The notes under the pieces were generated by a model. It worked only from the letters and a program-made list of their open reading frames with translations, was not told the DNA's origin and ran no database searches. Of a stretch of 64,000 nucleotides of DNA, positions 35,781 to 48,200 are shown piece by piece (position 1 is the stretch's first letter; each line of letters starts with the position of its first letter). A program made the translations under genes and the position numbers. Source of the DNA: Eutreptiella sp. 'Long Island Sound 2002' (taxonomy: Eukaryota > Euglenozoa > Euglenophyceae > Eutreptiales > Eutreptiaceae); the NCBI GenBank assembly GCA_964036045.1, contig OZ038378.1, forward strand, positions 159,720,576 to 159,784,575. The letters run 5' to 3'.

Positions 35781-38700
35781 CTTCCTCAGTTTTCCCCACA
35801 TGTTTCCACTTGGTCCCACTTAGTCCCAATTTCCCCCAGTTTTCCCCACCTGTTTCCACTTGGTCCCACTTGGTCCCAATTTTCCCCAGTTTTTCCCACC
35901 TGTTTCCACTTGGTCCCACTTAGTCCCAATTTTTCCCAGTTTTCCTCACCTGTTTCCACTTGGTCCCACTTAATCCCAATTTTTCCCAGTTTTCCCAACT
36001 GTTTCCACTTGGTCCCACTTAGTCCCAATTTTTCCCAGTTTTCCCAACTGTTTCCACTTGGTCCCACTTAGTCCCAATTTTCCCCAGTTTTCCCCACCTG
36101 TTTCCACTTGGTCCCACTTGGTCACAATTCTTCCGACTTTTCCCCGCCTGTTTCCACTTGGTCGCACTTGGTCCCAATTTTCCCCAGTTTTCCCCACCTG
36201 TTTCCACTTGGTCCCACTTGGTCCCAATTTTTCCCAGTTTTCCCCACCTGTTTCCACTTGGTCCCACTTAGTCCCAATTTTGCCCAGTTTTCCCCACCTG
36301 TTTCCACTTGGTCCCACTTGGTGCCAATTTTTCCCACTTTTCCCCGCCTGTTTCCACTTGGAGCCACTTAGTCCCAAATTTTGCCAGTTTTCCCCACCTG
36401 TTTCCACTTGGTCCCACTTAGTCCCAATTTTCCCCAGCTTTCCTGGCCTGTTTCCACTTGGTCCCACTTAGTCCCAGTTTTCCCCAGTTTTCCCCACCTG
36501 TTTCCACTTGGTCCAAGTTAGTCCCAATTTTTCGCAGTTTTGTCCACCTGTTTCGACTTGGTCCCACTTAGTCCCAATTTTCCCCAGTTTTCCCCACCTG
36601 TTTCCACTGGGTCCCACTTGGTCCCAATTTTCCCCAGTTTTCCCCACTTGTTTCCACTTGGTCCCACTTGGTCCCAATTTTCCCCACTTTTCCCCGCCTG
36701 TTTCCACTTGGTCCCACTTAGTCCCAATTTTCCCCGGTTTTCCCCACCTGTTTCCACTTGGTCCCACTTGGTGCCAATTTTTCCCACTTTTCCCCGCCTG
36801 TTTCCACTTGGTCCCACTTAGTCCCAATTTTCCCCAGTTTTCCCCACCTGTTTCCACTTGGTCCCACTTGGTCCCAATTTTCCCCAGTTTTCCCCACCTG
36901 TTTCCACTTGGTCCCACTTGGTCCCAATTTTTCCCACCTTTCCTCGCCTGTTTCCACTTGGTCCCACTTAGTCCCAATTTTCCCCGGTTTTCCCCACCTG
37001 TTTCCACTTGGTCCCACTTGGTGCCAATGTTTCCCACTTTTCCCCGGCTGTTCCCACTTGGTGCCACTTAGTCCCAAATTTTGCCAGTTTTCCCCACCTG
37101 TTTCCACTTGGTCCCACTTAGTCCCAATTTTTCCCAGTTTTCCCACCTGTTTCCACTTGGTGCCACTTGGTCCCAATTTTTCCCAGTTTTCCCCACCTGT
37201 TTCCACTTGGTCCCACTTGTCTCAATTTTTCCCACTTTTTCCCCACCTGTTTCCACTTGGTCCCACTTAGTCCCAATTTTTCTCAGTTTTCCCCACCTGT
37301 TTCCACTTGGTCCCACATAGTCCCAATTTTCCCCAGTTTTCCCCACCTGTTTCCACTTGGTCCAAGTTAGTCCCAATTTTTGCCAGTTTTGACCACCTGT
37401 TTCCACTTGGTCCCACTTAGTCCCAATTCTTCCTCAGTTTTCCCCACATGTTTCCACTTGGTCCCACTTAGTCCCAATTTCCCCCAGTTTTCCCCACCTG
37501 TTTCCACTTGGTCCCACTTGGACCCAATTTTCCCCAGTTTTTCCCACCTGTTTCCACTTGGTCCCACTTAGTCCCAATTTTTCCCAGTTTTCCTCACCTG
37601 TTTCCACTTGGTCCCACTTAATCCCAATTTTTCCCAGTTTTCCCAACTGTTTCCACTTGGTCCCACTTAGTCCCAATTTTTCCCAGTTTTCCCAACTGTT
37701 TCCACTTGGTCCCACTTAGTCCCAATTTTCCCCAGTTTTCCCCACCTGTTTCCACTTGGTCCCACTTGGTCACAATTCTTCCGACTTTTCCCCGCCTGTT
37801 TCCACTTGGTCGCACTTGGTCCCAATTTTCCCCAGTTTTCCCCACCTGTTTCCACTTGGTCCCACTTGGTCCCAATTTTTCCCAGTTTTCCCCACCTGTT
37901 TCCACTTGGTCCCACTTAGTCCCAATTTTGCCCGGTTTTCCCCACCTGTTTCCACTTGGTCCCACTTGGTGCCAATTTTTCCCACTTTTCCCCGCCTGTT
38001 TCCACTTGGAGCCACTTAGTCCCAAATTTTGCCAGTTTTCCCCACCTGTTTCCACTTGGTCCCACTTAGTCCCAATTTTCCCCAGCTTTCCTGGCCTGTT
38101 TCCACTTGGTCCCACTTAGTCCCAGTTTTCCCCAGTTTTTCCCCACCTGTTTCCACTTGGTCCAAGTTAGTCCCAATTTTTCGCAGTTTTGTCCACCTGT
38201 TTCGACTTGGTCCCACTTAGTCCCAATTTTCCCCAGTTTTCCCCACCTGTTTCCACTGGGTCCCACTTGGTCCCAATTTTCCCCAGTTTTCCCCACTTGT
38301 TTCCACTTGGTCCCACTTGGTCCCAATTTTCCCCACTTTTCCCCGCCTGTTTCCACTTGGTCCCACTTAGTCCCAATTTCCCCGGTTTTCCCCACCTGTT
38401 TCCACTTGGTCCCACTTGGTGCCAATTTTTCCCACTTTTCCCCGCCTGTTTCCACTTGGTCCCACTTAGTCCCAATTTTCCCCAGTTTTCCCCACCTGTT
38501 TCCACTTGGTCCCACTTGGTCCCAATTTTCCCCAGTTTTCCCCACCTGTTTCCACTTGGTCCCACTTGGTCCCAATTTTTCCCACCTTTCCTCGCCTGTT
38601 TCCACTTGGTCCCACTTAGTCCCAATTTTCCCCGGTTTTCCCCACCTGTTTCCACTTGGTCCCACTTGGTGCCAATGTTTCCCACTTTTCCCCGGCTGTT

Positions 38701-39076
38701 CCCACTTGGTGCCACTTAGTCCCAAATTTTGCCAGTTTTCCCCACCTGTTTCCACTTGGTCCCACTTAGTCCCAATTTTTCCCAGTTTTCCCACCTGTTT
38801 CCACTTGGTGCCACTTGGTCCCAATTTTTCCCAGTTTTCCCCACCTGTTTCCACTTGGTCCCACTTGTCTCAATTTTTCCCACTTTTTCCCCACCTGTTT
38901 CCACTTGGTCCCACTTAGTCCCAATTTTTCTCAGTTTTCCCCACCTGTTTCCACTTGGTCCCACATAGTCCCAATTTTCCCCAGTTTTCCCCACCTGTTT
39001 CCACTTGGTCCAAGTTAGTCCCAATTTTTGCCAGTTTTGACCACCTGTTTGCACTTGGTCCCACTTAGTCCCAATT
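35781..39076 (+). repeat. Tandem duplication, 1648-bp HOR unit (two copies)
   Basis: The CTTCCTCAG marker at 35781 recurs at 37429 and, as CTTCCCCAG, at 39077. This gives two units of exactly 1648 bp. Variant order is almost unchanged between copies, including CTTTCCTGGCCTG, GGAGCCACTTAG and AATTCTTCCGAC monomers. The middle of copy 2 is about 51 bp shorter near 38.4 kb and is restored before 38.7 kb. Confidence 0.88.
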
Positions 39077-42000
39077 CTTCCCCAGTTTTCCCCACCTGTT
39101 TCCACTTGGTCCCACTTAGTCCCAATTTTTCCCAGTTTTCCCCACCTGTTTCCACTTGGTCCCACTTAGTCCCAACTTTTCCCAGCTTTCCCCACCTGTT
39201 TCCACTTGGTCCCACTTAGTCCCAATTTCCCCCAGTTTTCCCCACCTGTTTCCACTTGGTCCCACTTAGTCCCAATTTTCGCCAGTTTTCCCCACCTGTT
39301 TCCACTTGGTCCCACCTAGTGCCAATTTTTCCCAGTTTTCCTCGCCTGTTTCCACTTAGTCCAAGTTCGTCCCAATTTTTCCCAGTTTTCCCCACCTGTT
39401 TCGACTTGGTCCCACTTAGTCCCAATTTTCCCCAGTTTTCCCCACCTGTTTCCACTTGGTACCACTTGGTCCCATTTCTCCCCAGTTTGTCCCACCTCTT
39501 GCCACTTGATCCCACTTGGTCCCAATTTTCCCCAGTTTTCCCCACTTCCCCACCTGTTTCCACTTGGTCCCGCTTAGTCCCAATTTTCCCCAGTTTTCCC
39601 CACCTGTTTCCACTTGGTCCCACTTAGTCCCAATTTTCCCCAGTTTTCCCCACCTGTTTCCACTTGGTACCACTTGGTCCCAATTCTCCCCAGTTTTTCC
39701 CACCTCTTTCCACTTGATCCCACTTGGTCCCAATTTACCCCAGTTTTCCCCACTTCCCCACCTGTTTCCACTTGGACCCGCTTAGTCCCAATGTTTCCCA
39801 GTTTTCCCCACCTGTTTCCACTTGGTGCCACTTAGTCCCAATTTTTCCCAGTTTTCCCCACCTGTTTCCACTTGGTCCCACTTGGTCCCAATTTTTCCTA
39901 GTTTTCCCCACCTGTTTCCACTTGGTCCCACTTGGTCCCAATTTTTCTCAGTTTTCCCCACCTGTTTCCACTTGGTCCCACATAGTCCCAATTTTCCCCA
40001 GTTTTTCCCACATGTTTCTACTTGGTCCAAGTTAGTCCCAACTTTTGCTAGTTTTGACCACCTGTTTCCACTTGGTCCCACTTAGTCCCAATTTTTCCCA
40101 ATTTTCCCCACTTGTTTCCACTTGGTCCCACTTAGTCCCAATTTTTCCCAGCTTTCCCCGCCTGTTTCCACTTGGTCCCACTTAGTCCCAATTTTCCCCA
40201 GTTTTCCCCACGTGTTTCCACTTGGTCCCACTCAGTCCCAATTTTCCCCAGTTTTCCCCACCTGTTTCCACTTGGTCCCACTTGGTCCCAAATTTTCCCA
40301 GTTTTCCCAACATGTTTCCACTTGGTCCCACTTAGTCCCAATTTTTCCCAGTTTTCCCCACCTGTTTCCACTTGGTCCGACTTTGTCCCAATTTTTCCTA
40401 GTTTGCCCCACCTGTTTCCACTTGGTCCCACTCAGTCCCAATTTTTCCCAGTTTTTACCACCTGTTTCCACTTGGTCCCACTTAGTCCCAATTTTTCCCA
40501 GTTTTCCCCACCTGTTTCCACTTGGTCCAACTTAGTCCCAATTTTCCGCAGTTTTCCCCACCTGTTTCCACTTGGTCCCACTTAGTCCCAATTTTTCCCA
40601 GTTTTCCCCACCTGTTTCCACTTGGTCCCACTTGGTCCCGATTTTTCCCAATTTTCCCCACTTGTTTCCACTTGGTCCCACTCAGTCCCAATTTTTCCCA
40701 TTTTCCCCCACCTGTTTCCACTTGGTCCCACTTAGTCCGAAAATTTCCCAGTTTTCCCCACCTCTTTCCACTTTGTCCAACTTAGTCCCAATTTTCCCCA
40801 GTTTTCCCCACCTGTTTCCACTTGGTCCCACTTAGTCCCAATTTTCCCCAGTTTTCCCCACCTGTTTCCACTTGGTCCCACTTGGTCCCAATTTTCCCCA
40901 GTTTTCCCCACCTGTTTCCACTTGGTCCCACTTGGTCCCAATTTTTCCCACCTTTCCTCGCCTGTTTCCACTTGGTCCCACTTAGTCCCAATTTTCCCCG
41001 GTTTTCCCCACCTGTTTCCACTTGGTCCCACTTGGTGCCAATGTTTCCCACTTTTCCCCGGCTGTTCCCACTTGGTGCCACTTAGTCCCAAATTTTGCCA
41101 GTTTTCCCCACCTGTTTCCACTTGGTCCCACTTAGTCCCAATTTTTCCCAGTTTTCCCACCTGTTTCCACTTGGTCCCACTTGGTCCCAATTTTTCCCAG
41201 TTTTCCCCACCTGTTTCCACTTGGTCCCACTTGTCTCAATTTTTCCCACTTTTTCCCCACCTGTTTCCACTTGGTCCCACTTAGTCCCAATTTTCCCCAG
41301 TTTTCCCCACCTGTTTCCACTTGGTCCAAGTTAGTCCCAATTTTTGCCAGTTTTGACCACCTGTTTGCACTTGGTCCCACTTAGTCCCAATTCTTCCCCA
41401 GTTTTCCCCACCTGTTTCCACTTGGTCCCACTTAGTCCCAATTTTTCCCAGTTTTCCCCACCTGTTTCCACTTGGTCCCACTTAGTCCCAACTTTTCCCA
41501 GCTTTCCCCACCTGTTTCCACTTGGTCCCACTTAGTCCCAATTTCCCCCAGTTTTCCCCACCTGTTTCCACTTGGTCCCACTTAGTCCCAATTTTCGCCA
41601 GTTTTCCCCACCTGTTTCCACTTGGTCCCACCTAGTGCCAATTTTTCCCAGTTTTCCTCGCCTGTTTCCACTTAGTCCAAGTTCGTCCCAATTTTTCCCA
41701 GTTTTCCCCACCTGTTTCGACTTGGTCCCACTTAGTCCCAATTTTCCCCAGTTTTCCCCACCTGTTTCCACTTGGTACCACTTGGTCCCATTTCTCCCCA
41801 GTTTGTCCCACCTCTTGCCACTTGATCCCACTTGGTCCCAATTTACCCCAGTTTTCCCCACTTCCCCACCTGTTTCCACTTGGACCCGCTTAGTCCCAAT
41901 GTTTCCCAGTTTTCCCCACCTGTTTCCACTTGGTGCCACTTAGTCCCAATTTTTCCCAGTTTTCCCCACCTGTTTCCACTTGGTCCCACTTGGTCCCAAT

Positions 42001-45000
42001 TTTTCCTAGTTTTCCCCACCTGTTTCCACTTGGTCCCACTTGGTCCCAATTTTTCTCAGTTTTCCCCACCTGTTTCCACTTGGTCCCACATAGTCCCAAT
42101 TTTCCCCAGTTTTTCCCACATGTTTCTACTTGGTCCAAGTTAGTCCCAACTTTTGCTAGTTTTGACCACCTGTTTCCACTTGGTCCCACTTAGTCCCAAT
42201 TTTTCCCAATTTTCCCCACTTGTTTCCACTTGGTCCCACTTAGTCCCAATTTTTCCCAGCTTTCCCCGCCTGTTTCCACTTGGTCCCACTTAGTCCCAAT
42301 TTTCCCCAGTTTTCCCCACGTGTTTCCACTTGGTCCCACTCAGTCCCAATTTTCCCCAGTTTTCCCCACCTGTTTCCACTTGGTCCCACTTGGTCCCAAA
42401 TTTTCCCAGTTTTCCCAACATGTTTCCACTTGGTCCCACTTAGTCCCAATTTTTCCCAGTTTTCCCCACCTGTTTCCACTTGGTCCGACTTTGTCCCAAT
42501 TTTTCCTAGTTTGCCCCACCTGTTTCCACTTGGTCCCACTCAGTCCCAATTTTTCCCAGTTTTTACCACCTGTTTCCACTTGGTCCCACTTAGTCCCAAT
42601 TTTTCCCAGTTTTCCCCACCTGTTTCCACTTGGTCCAACTTAGTCCCAATTTTCCGCAGTTTTCCCCACCTGTTTCCACTTGGTCCCACTTAGTCCCAAT
42701 TTTTCCCAGTTTTCCCCACCTGTTTCCACTTGGTCCCACTTGGTCCCGATTTTTCCCAATTTTCCCCACTTGTTTCCACTTGGTCCCACTCAGTCCCAAT
42801 TTTTCCCATTTTCCCCCACCTGTTTCCACTTGGTCCCACTTAGTCCGAAAATTTCCCAGTTTTCCCCACCTCTTTCCACTTTGTCCAACTTAGTCCCAAT
42901 TTTCCCCAGTTTTCCCCACCTGTTTCCACTTGGTCCCACTTAGTCCCAATTTTCCCCAGTTTTCCCCACCTGTTTCCACTTGGTCCCACTTGGTCCCAAT
43001 TTTCCCCAGTTTTCCCCACCTGTTTCCACTTGGTCCCACTTGGTTCCAATTTTTCCCACCTTTCCTCGCCTGTTTCCACTTGGTCCCACTTAGTCCCAAT
43101 TTTCCCCGGTTTTCCCCACCTGTTTCCACTTGGTCCCACTTGGTGCCAATGTTTCCCACTTTTCCCCGGCTGTTCCCACTTGGTGCCACTTAGTCCCAAA
43201 TTTTGCCAGTTTTCCCCACCTGTTTCCACTTGGTCCCACTTAGTCCCAATTTTTCCCAGTTTTCCCACCTGTTTCCACTTGGTCCCACTTGGTCCCAATT
43301 TTTCCCAGTTTTCCCCACCTGTTTCCACTTGGTCCCACTTGTCTCAATTTTTCCCACTTTTTCCCCACCTGTTTCCACTTGGTCCCACTTAGTCCCAATT
43401 TTCCCCAGTTTTCCCCACCTGTTTCCACTTGGTCCAAGTTAGTCCCAATTTTTGCCAGTTTTGACCACCTGTTTGCACTTGGTCCCACTTAGTCCCAATT
43501 CTTCCCCAGTTTTCCCCACCTGTTTCCACTTGGTCCCACTTAGTCCCAATTTTTCCCAGTTTTCCCCACCTGTTTCCACTTGGTCCCACTTAGTCCCAAC
43601 TTTCCCCAGCTTTCCCCACCTGTTTCCACTTGGTCCCACTTAGTCCCAATTTCCCCCAGTTTTCCCCACCTGTTTCCACTTGGTCCCACTTAGTCCCAAT
43701 TTTCGCCAGTTTTCCCCACCTGTTTCCACTTGGTCCCACCTAGTGCCAATTTTTCCCAGTTTTCCTCGCCTGTTTCCACTTAGTCCAAGTTCGTCCCAAT
43801 TTTTCCCAGTTTTCCCCACCTGTTTCGACTTGGTCCCACTTAGTCCCAATTTTCCCCAGTTTTCCCCACCTGTTTCCACTTGGTACCACTTGGTCCCATT
43901 TCTCCCCAGTTTGTCCCACCTCTTGCCACTTGATCCCACTTGGTCCCAATTTTCCCCAGTTTTCCCCACTTCCCCACCTGTTTCCACTTGGTCCCGCTTA
44001 GTCCCAATTTTCCCCAGTTTTCCCCACCTGTTTCCACTTGGTCCCACTTAGTCCCAATTTTCCCCAGTTTTCCCCACCTGTTTCCACTTGGTACCACTTG
44101 GTCCCAATTCTCCCCAGTTTTTCCCACCTCTTTCCACTTGATCCCACTTGGTCCCAATTTACCCCAGTTTTCCCCACTTCCCCACCTGTTTCCACTTGGA
44201 CCCGCTTAGTCCCAATGTTTCCCAGTTTTCCCCACCTGTTTCCACTTGGTGCCACTTAGTCCCAATTTTTCCCAGTTTTCCCCACCTGTTTCCACTTGGT
44301 CCCACTTGGTCCCAATTTTTCCTAGTTTTCCCCACCTGTTTCCACTTGGTCCCACTTGGTCCCAATTTTTCTCAGTTTTCCCCACCTGTTTCCACTTGGT
44401 CCCACATAGTCCCAATTTTCCCCAGTTTTTCCCACATGTTTCTACTTGGTCCAAGTTAGTCCCAACTTTTGCTAGTTTTGACCACCTGTTTCCACTTGGT
44501 CCCACTTAGTCCCAATTTTCCCCAATTTTCCCCACTTGTTTCCACTTGGTCCCACTTAGTCCCAATTTTTCCCAGCTTTCCCCGCCTGTTTCCACTTGGT
44601 CCCACTTAGTCCCAATTTTCCCCAGTTTTCCCCACGTGTTTCCACTTGGTCCCACTCAGTCCCAATTTTCCCCAGTTTTCCCCACCTGTTTCCACTTGGT
44701 CCCACTTGGTCCCAAATTTTCCCAGTTTTCCCAACATGTTTCCACTTGGTCCCACTTAGTCCCAATTTTCCCCAGTTTTCCCCACCTGTTTCCACTTGGT
44801 CCGACTTTGTCCCAATTTTTCCTAGTTTGCACCACCTGTTTCCACTTGGTCCCACTCAGTCCCAATTTTTCCCAGTTTTTACCACCTGTTTCCACTTGGT
44901 CCCACTTAGTCCCAATTTTTCCCAGTTTTCCCCACCTGTTTCCACTTGGTCCAACTTAGTCCCAATTTTCCGCAGTTTTCCCCACCTGTTTCCACTTGGT

Positions 45001-45230
45001 CCCACTTAGTCCCAATTTTTCCCAGTTTTCCCCACCTGTTTCCACTTGGTCCCACTTGGTCCCGATTTTTCCCAATTTTCCCCACTTGTTTCCACTTGGT
45101 CCCACTCAGTCCCAATTTTTCCCATTTTCCCCCACCTGTTTCCACTTGGTCCCACTTAGTCCGAAAATTTCCCAGTTTTCCCCACCTCTTTCCACTTTGT
45201 CCAACTTAGTCCCAATTTTCCCCAGTTTTC
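39077..45230 (+). repeat. HOR lattice of 2316 and 2108 bp (three copies)
   Basis: The CTTCCCCAG marker lies at 39077, 41393 and 43501. Copy 1 (2316 bp) and copy 2 (2108 bp) differ by a 208-bp piece, and the start of copy 3 again contains that piece. Each copy carries 58-bp monomers, TTTTGACCACC monomers and a TCCGAAAATTTCCC monomer (about 40737, 42845 and 45161). Differences between copies are isolated single bases in the parts compared, so these are recent copies. Confidence 0.88.
39543..39762 (+). repeat. Pair of 58-bp monomers 208 bp apart
   Basis: CACTTCCCCA at 39543 and 39751 marks an 8-bp internal insertion between blocks 2 and 3, giving a 58-bp monomer. The pair is kept in HOR copy 3 (43967 and 44175), but only one member is present in copy 2 (41859). 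Later single copies are at 47882, 49089, 50295, 51351, 52506 and 54657. I found none before 39543. Confidence 0.85.
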
Positions 45231-48200
45231 CCCACCTGTTTCCACTTGGTCCCACTTAGTGCCAATTTTTCCCAGTTTTCCCCACCTGTTTCCACTTGGT
45301 GCCACTTAGTCGCAATTTTTCCCAGGTTTCCCCACCTGTTTCCACTTGGTCCCACTTAGTCCCAATTTTCCCCAGCTTTCCCCACCTGTTTCCACTTGGT
45401 CCCACTTAATCCCAATTTTTCCCAGTTTTCCTCACCTGTTTCCACTTGGTCCCACTTAATCCCAATTTTTCCCAGTTTTCCCACCTGTTTCCACTTGGTC
45501 CAACTTAGTCCCAATTTTCCCCAGTTTTCCCCACCCGTTTCGACTTGGTCCCACTTTGTGCCAATTTTTCCCAGTTTTCCCCACCTGTTTCCACTTGGTC
45601 CAAGGTAGTCCCAATTTTTCCCAGTTTTCCCCACCTGTTTCCACTTGGTCCCACTTAGTCCCAATTTTTCCCAGTTTTCCCCACCTGTTTCCACTTGGTC
45701 CAACTTAGTCCCAATTTTCCCCAGTTTTCCCCACCCGTTTCGACTTGGTCCCACTTTGTGCCAATTTTTCCCAGTTTTCCTCACGTGTTTCCACTTGGTC
45801 CCACTTAGTCCCACTTTTTCCCAGTTTTCCCCACCTGTTTCCACTTGGTCCCACTTAGTCCAAATTTTTCCCAGTTTTCCCCACCTGTTTCCACTTGGTC
45901 CCACTTGGTCCCAATTTTTCCTAGTTTTCCCCACCTGTTTCCACTTGGTCCCACTTAGTCCCAAATTTCCCCAGTTTTCCCCACCTGATTCCACTTGGTC
46001 CCACTTAGTCCCAATTTTTCCCAGTTTTCCCCACCTGTTTCCACTTGGTCCCACGTAGTCCCAATTTTTCCCAGTTTTCCCCACCTGTTTCCACTTGGTC
46101 CCACTTAGTCCCAATTTTTCCCAGTTTTCCCCACCTGTTTCCACTTGGTCCCACATAGTCCCAATTTTTCCCAGTTTTCCCCACCTGTTTCCACTTGGTC
46201 CAAGTTAGTCCCAATTTTTGCCAGTTTTGACCACCTGTTTCCACTTGGTCCCACTTAGTCCCAATTCTTCCTCAGTTTTCCCCACATGTTTGCACTTGGT
46301 CCCACTTAGTCCCAATTTTTCCCAGTTTTCCCCATCTGTTTCCACTTGGTGCCACTTAGTCCCAATTTTTCCCAGTTTTCCCCACCTGTTTCCACTTGGT
46401 CCCACTTAGTCCCAATTTCCCCCAGTTTTCCCCACCTGTTTCCACTTGGTCCCACTTGGTCCCAATTTTCCCCCGTTTTTCCCACCTGTTTCCACTTGGT
46501 CCCACTTAGTCCCAATTTTCCCCAGTTTTCCTCACCTGTTTCCACTTGGTCCCACTTAATCCCAATTTTTCCCAGTTTTCCCACCTGTTTCCACTTGGTC
46601 CCACTTAGTCCCAATTTTTCCCAGTTTTCCCCACCTGTTTCCACTTGGTCCCACTTATTCCCAATTTTCCCCAGTTTTCCCCACCTGTTTCGACTTGGTC
46701 CCACTTAGTCCCAATTTTCCCCAGTTTTCCCCACCTGTTTCCACTTGGTCCCACTTGGTCCCAATTTTCCCCAGTTTTCCCCACCTGTTTCCACTTGGTC
46801 CCACTTGGTCACAATTCTTCCCACTTTTCCCCGCCTGTTTCCACTTGGTCCCACTTAGTCCCAATTTTCCCCGGTTTTCCCCACCTGTTTCCACTTGGTC
46901 CCACTTAGTCCCAATTTTCCCCAGTTTTCCCCACCTGTTTCCACTTGGTCCCACTTGGTCCCAATTTTTCCCACTTTTCCCCGCGTGTTTCCACTTGGTC
47001 CCACTTAGTCCCAATTTTGCCCGGTTTTCCCCACCTGTTTCCACTTGGTCCCACTTGGTGCCAATTTTTCCCACTTTTCCCCGCCTGTTTCCACTTGGAG
47101 CCACTTAGTCCCAAATTTTGCCAGTTTTCCCCACCTGTTTCCACTTGGTCCCACTTAGTCCCAATTTTCCCCAGCTTTCCTGGCCTGTTTCCACTTGGTC
47201 CCACTTAGCCCCAATTTTCCCCAGTTTTCCCCACCTGTTTCCACTTGGTCCAAGTTAGTCCCAATTTTTCCCAGTTTTCCCCGCCTGTTTCCACTTGGTC
47301 CCACTTAGTCCCAATTTTCCCCAGTTTTCCCCACGTGTTTCCACTGGGTCCCACTTGGTCCCAATTTTCCCCAGTTTTCCCCACCTGTTTCCACTTGGTC
47401 CCACTTGGTCCCAATTTTTCCCACTTTTCCCCGCCTGTTTCCACTTGGTCCCACTTAGTCCCAATTTTCCCCGGTTTTCCCCACCTGTTTCCACTTGGTC
47501 CCACTTGGTGCCAATTTTTCCCACTTTTCCCCGCCTGTTTCCACTTGGTGCCACTTAGTCCCAAATTTTGCCAGTTTTCCCCACCTGTTTCCACTTGGTC
47601 CCACTTAGTCCCAATTTTCCCCAGTTTTCCCCACCTGTTTCCACTTGGTCCCACTTGGTCCCAATTTTCCCCAGTTTTCCCCACCTGTTTCCACTTGGTC
47701 CCACTTGGTCCCAATTTTTCCCACTTTTCCCCACCTGTTTCCACTTGGTCCCACTTGGTGCCAATGTTTCCCACTTTTCCCCGCCTGTTTCCACTTGGTG
47801 CCACTTAGTCCCAAATTTTGCCAGTTTTCCCCACCTGTTTCCACTTGGTCCAACTTGGTCCCAATTTTCCCGAGTTTTCCCCACTTCCCCACCTGTTTCC
47901 ACTTGGTGCCGCTTAGTCCCAATCTTTCCCAAATTCCCCCACGCGTTTCCACTTGGTCCCACTTGGTCCCAATTTTTCCCAGTTTTCCCCACCTGTTTCC
48001 ACTTGGTCCCACTTGGTCCCAATTTTTCTCAGTTTTCCCCACCTGTTTCCGCTTGGTCCAAATTAGTCCCAAGTTTCCCTAGTTTTCCCCACCTGTTTCC
48101 ACTTGGTCCCACTTAGTCCCAATTTTTCCCGGGTTTCCCCACCTGTTTCCACTTGGTCCCACTTAGTCCCAATTTTTCCCAGTTTTACCCACCTGTTTCC

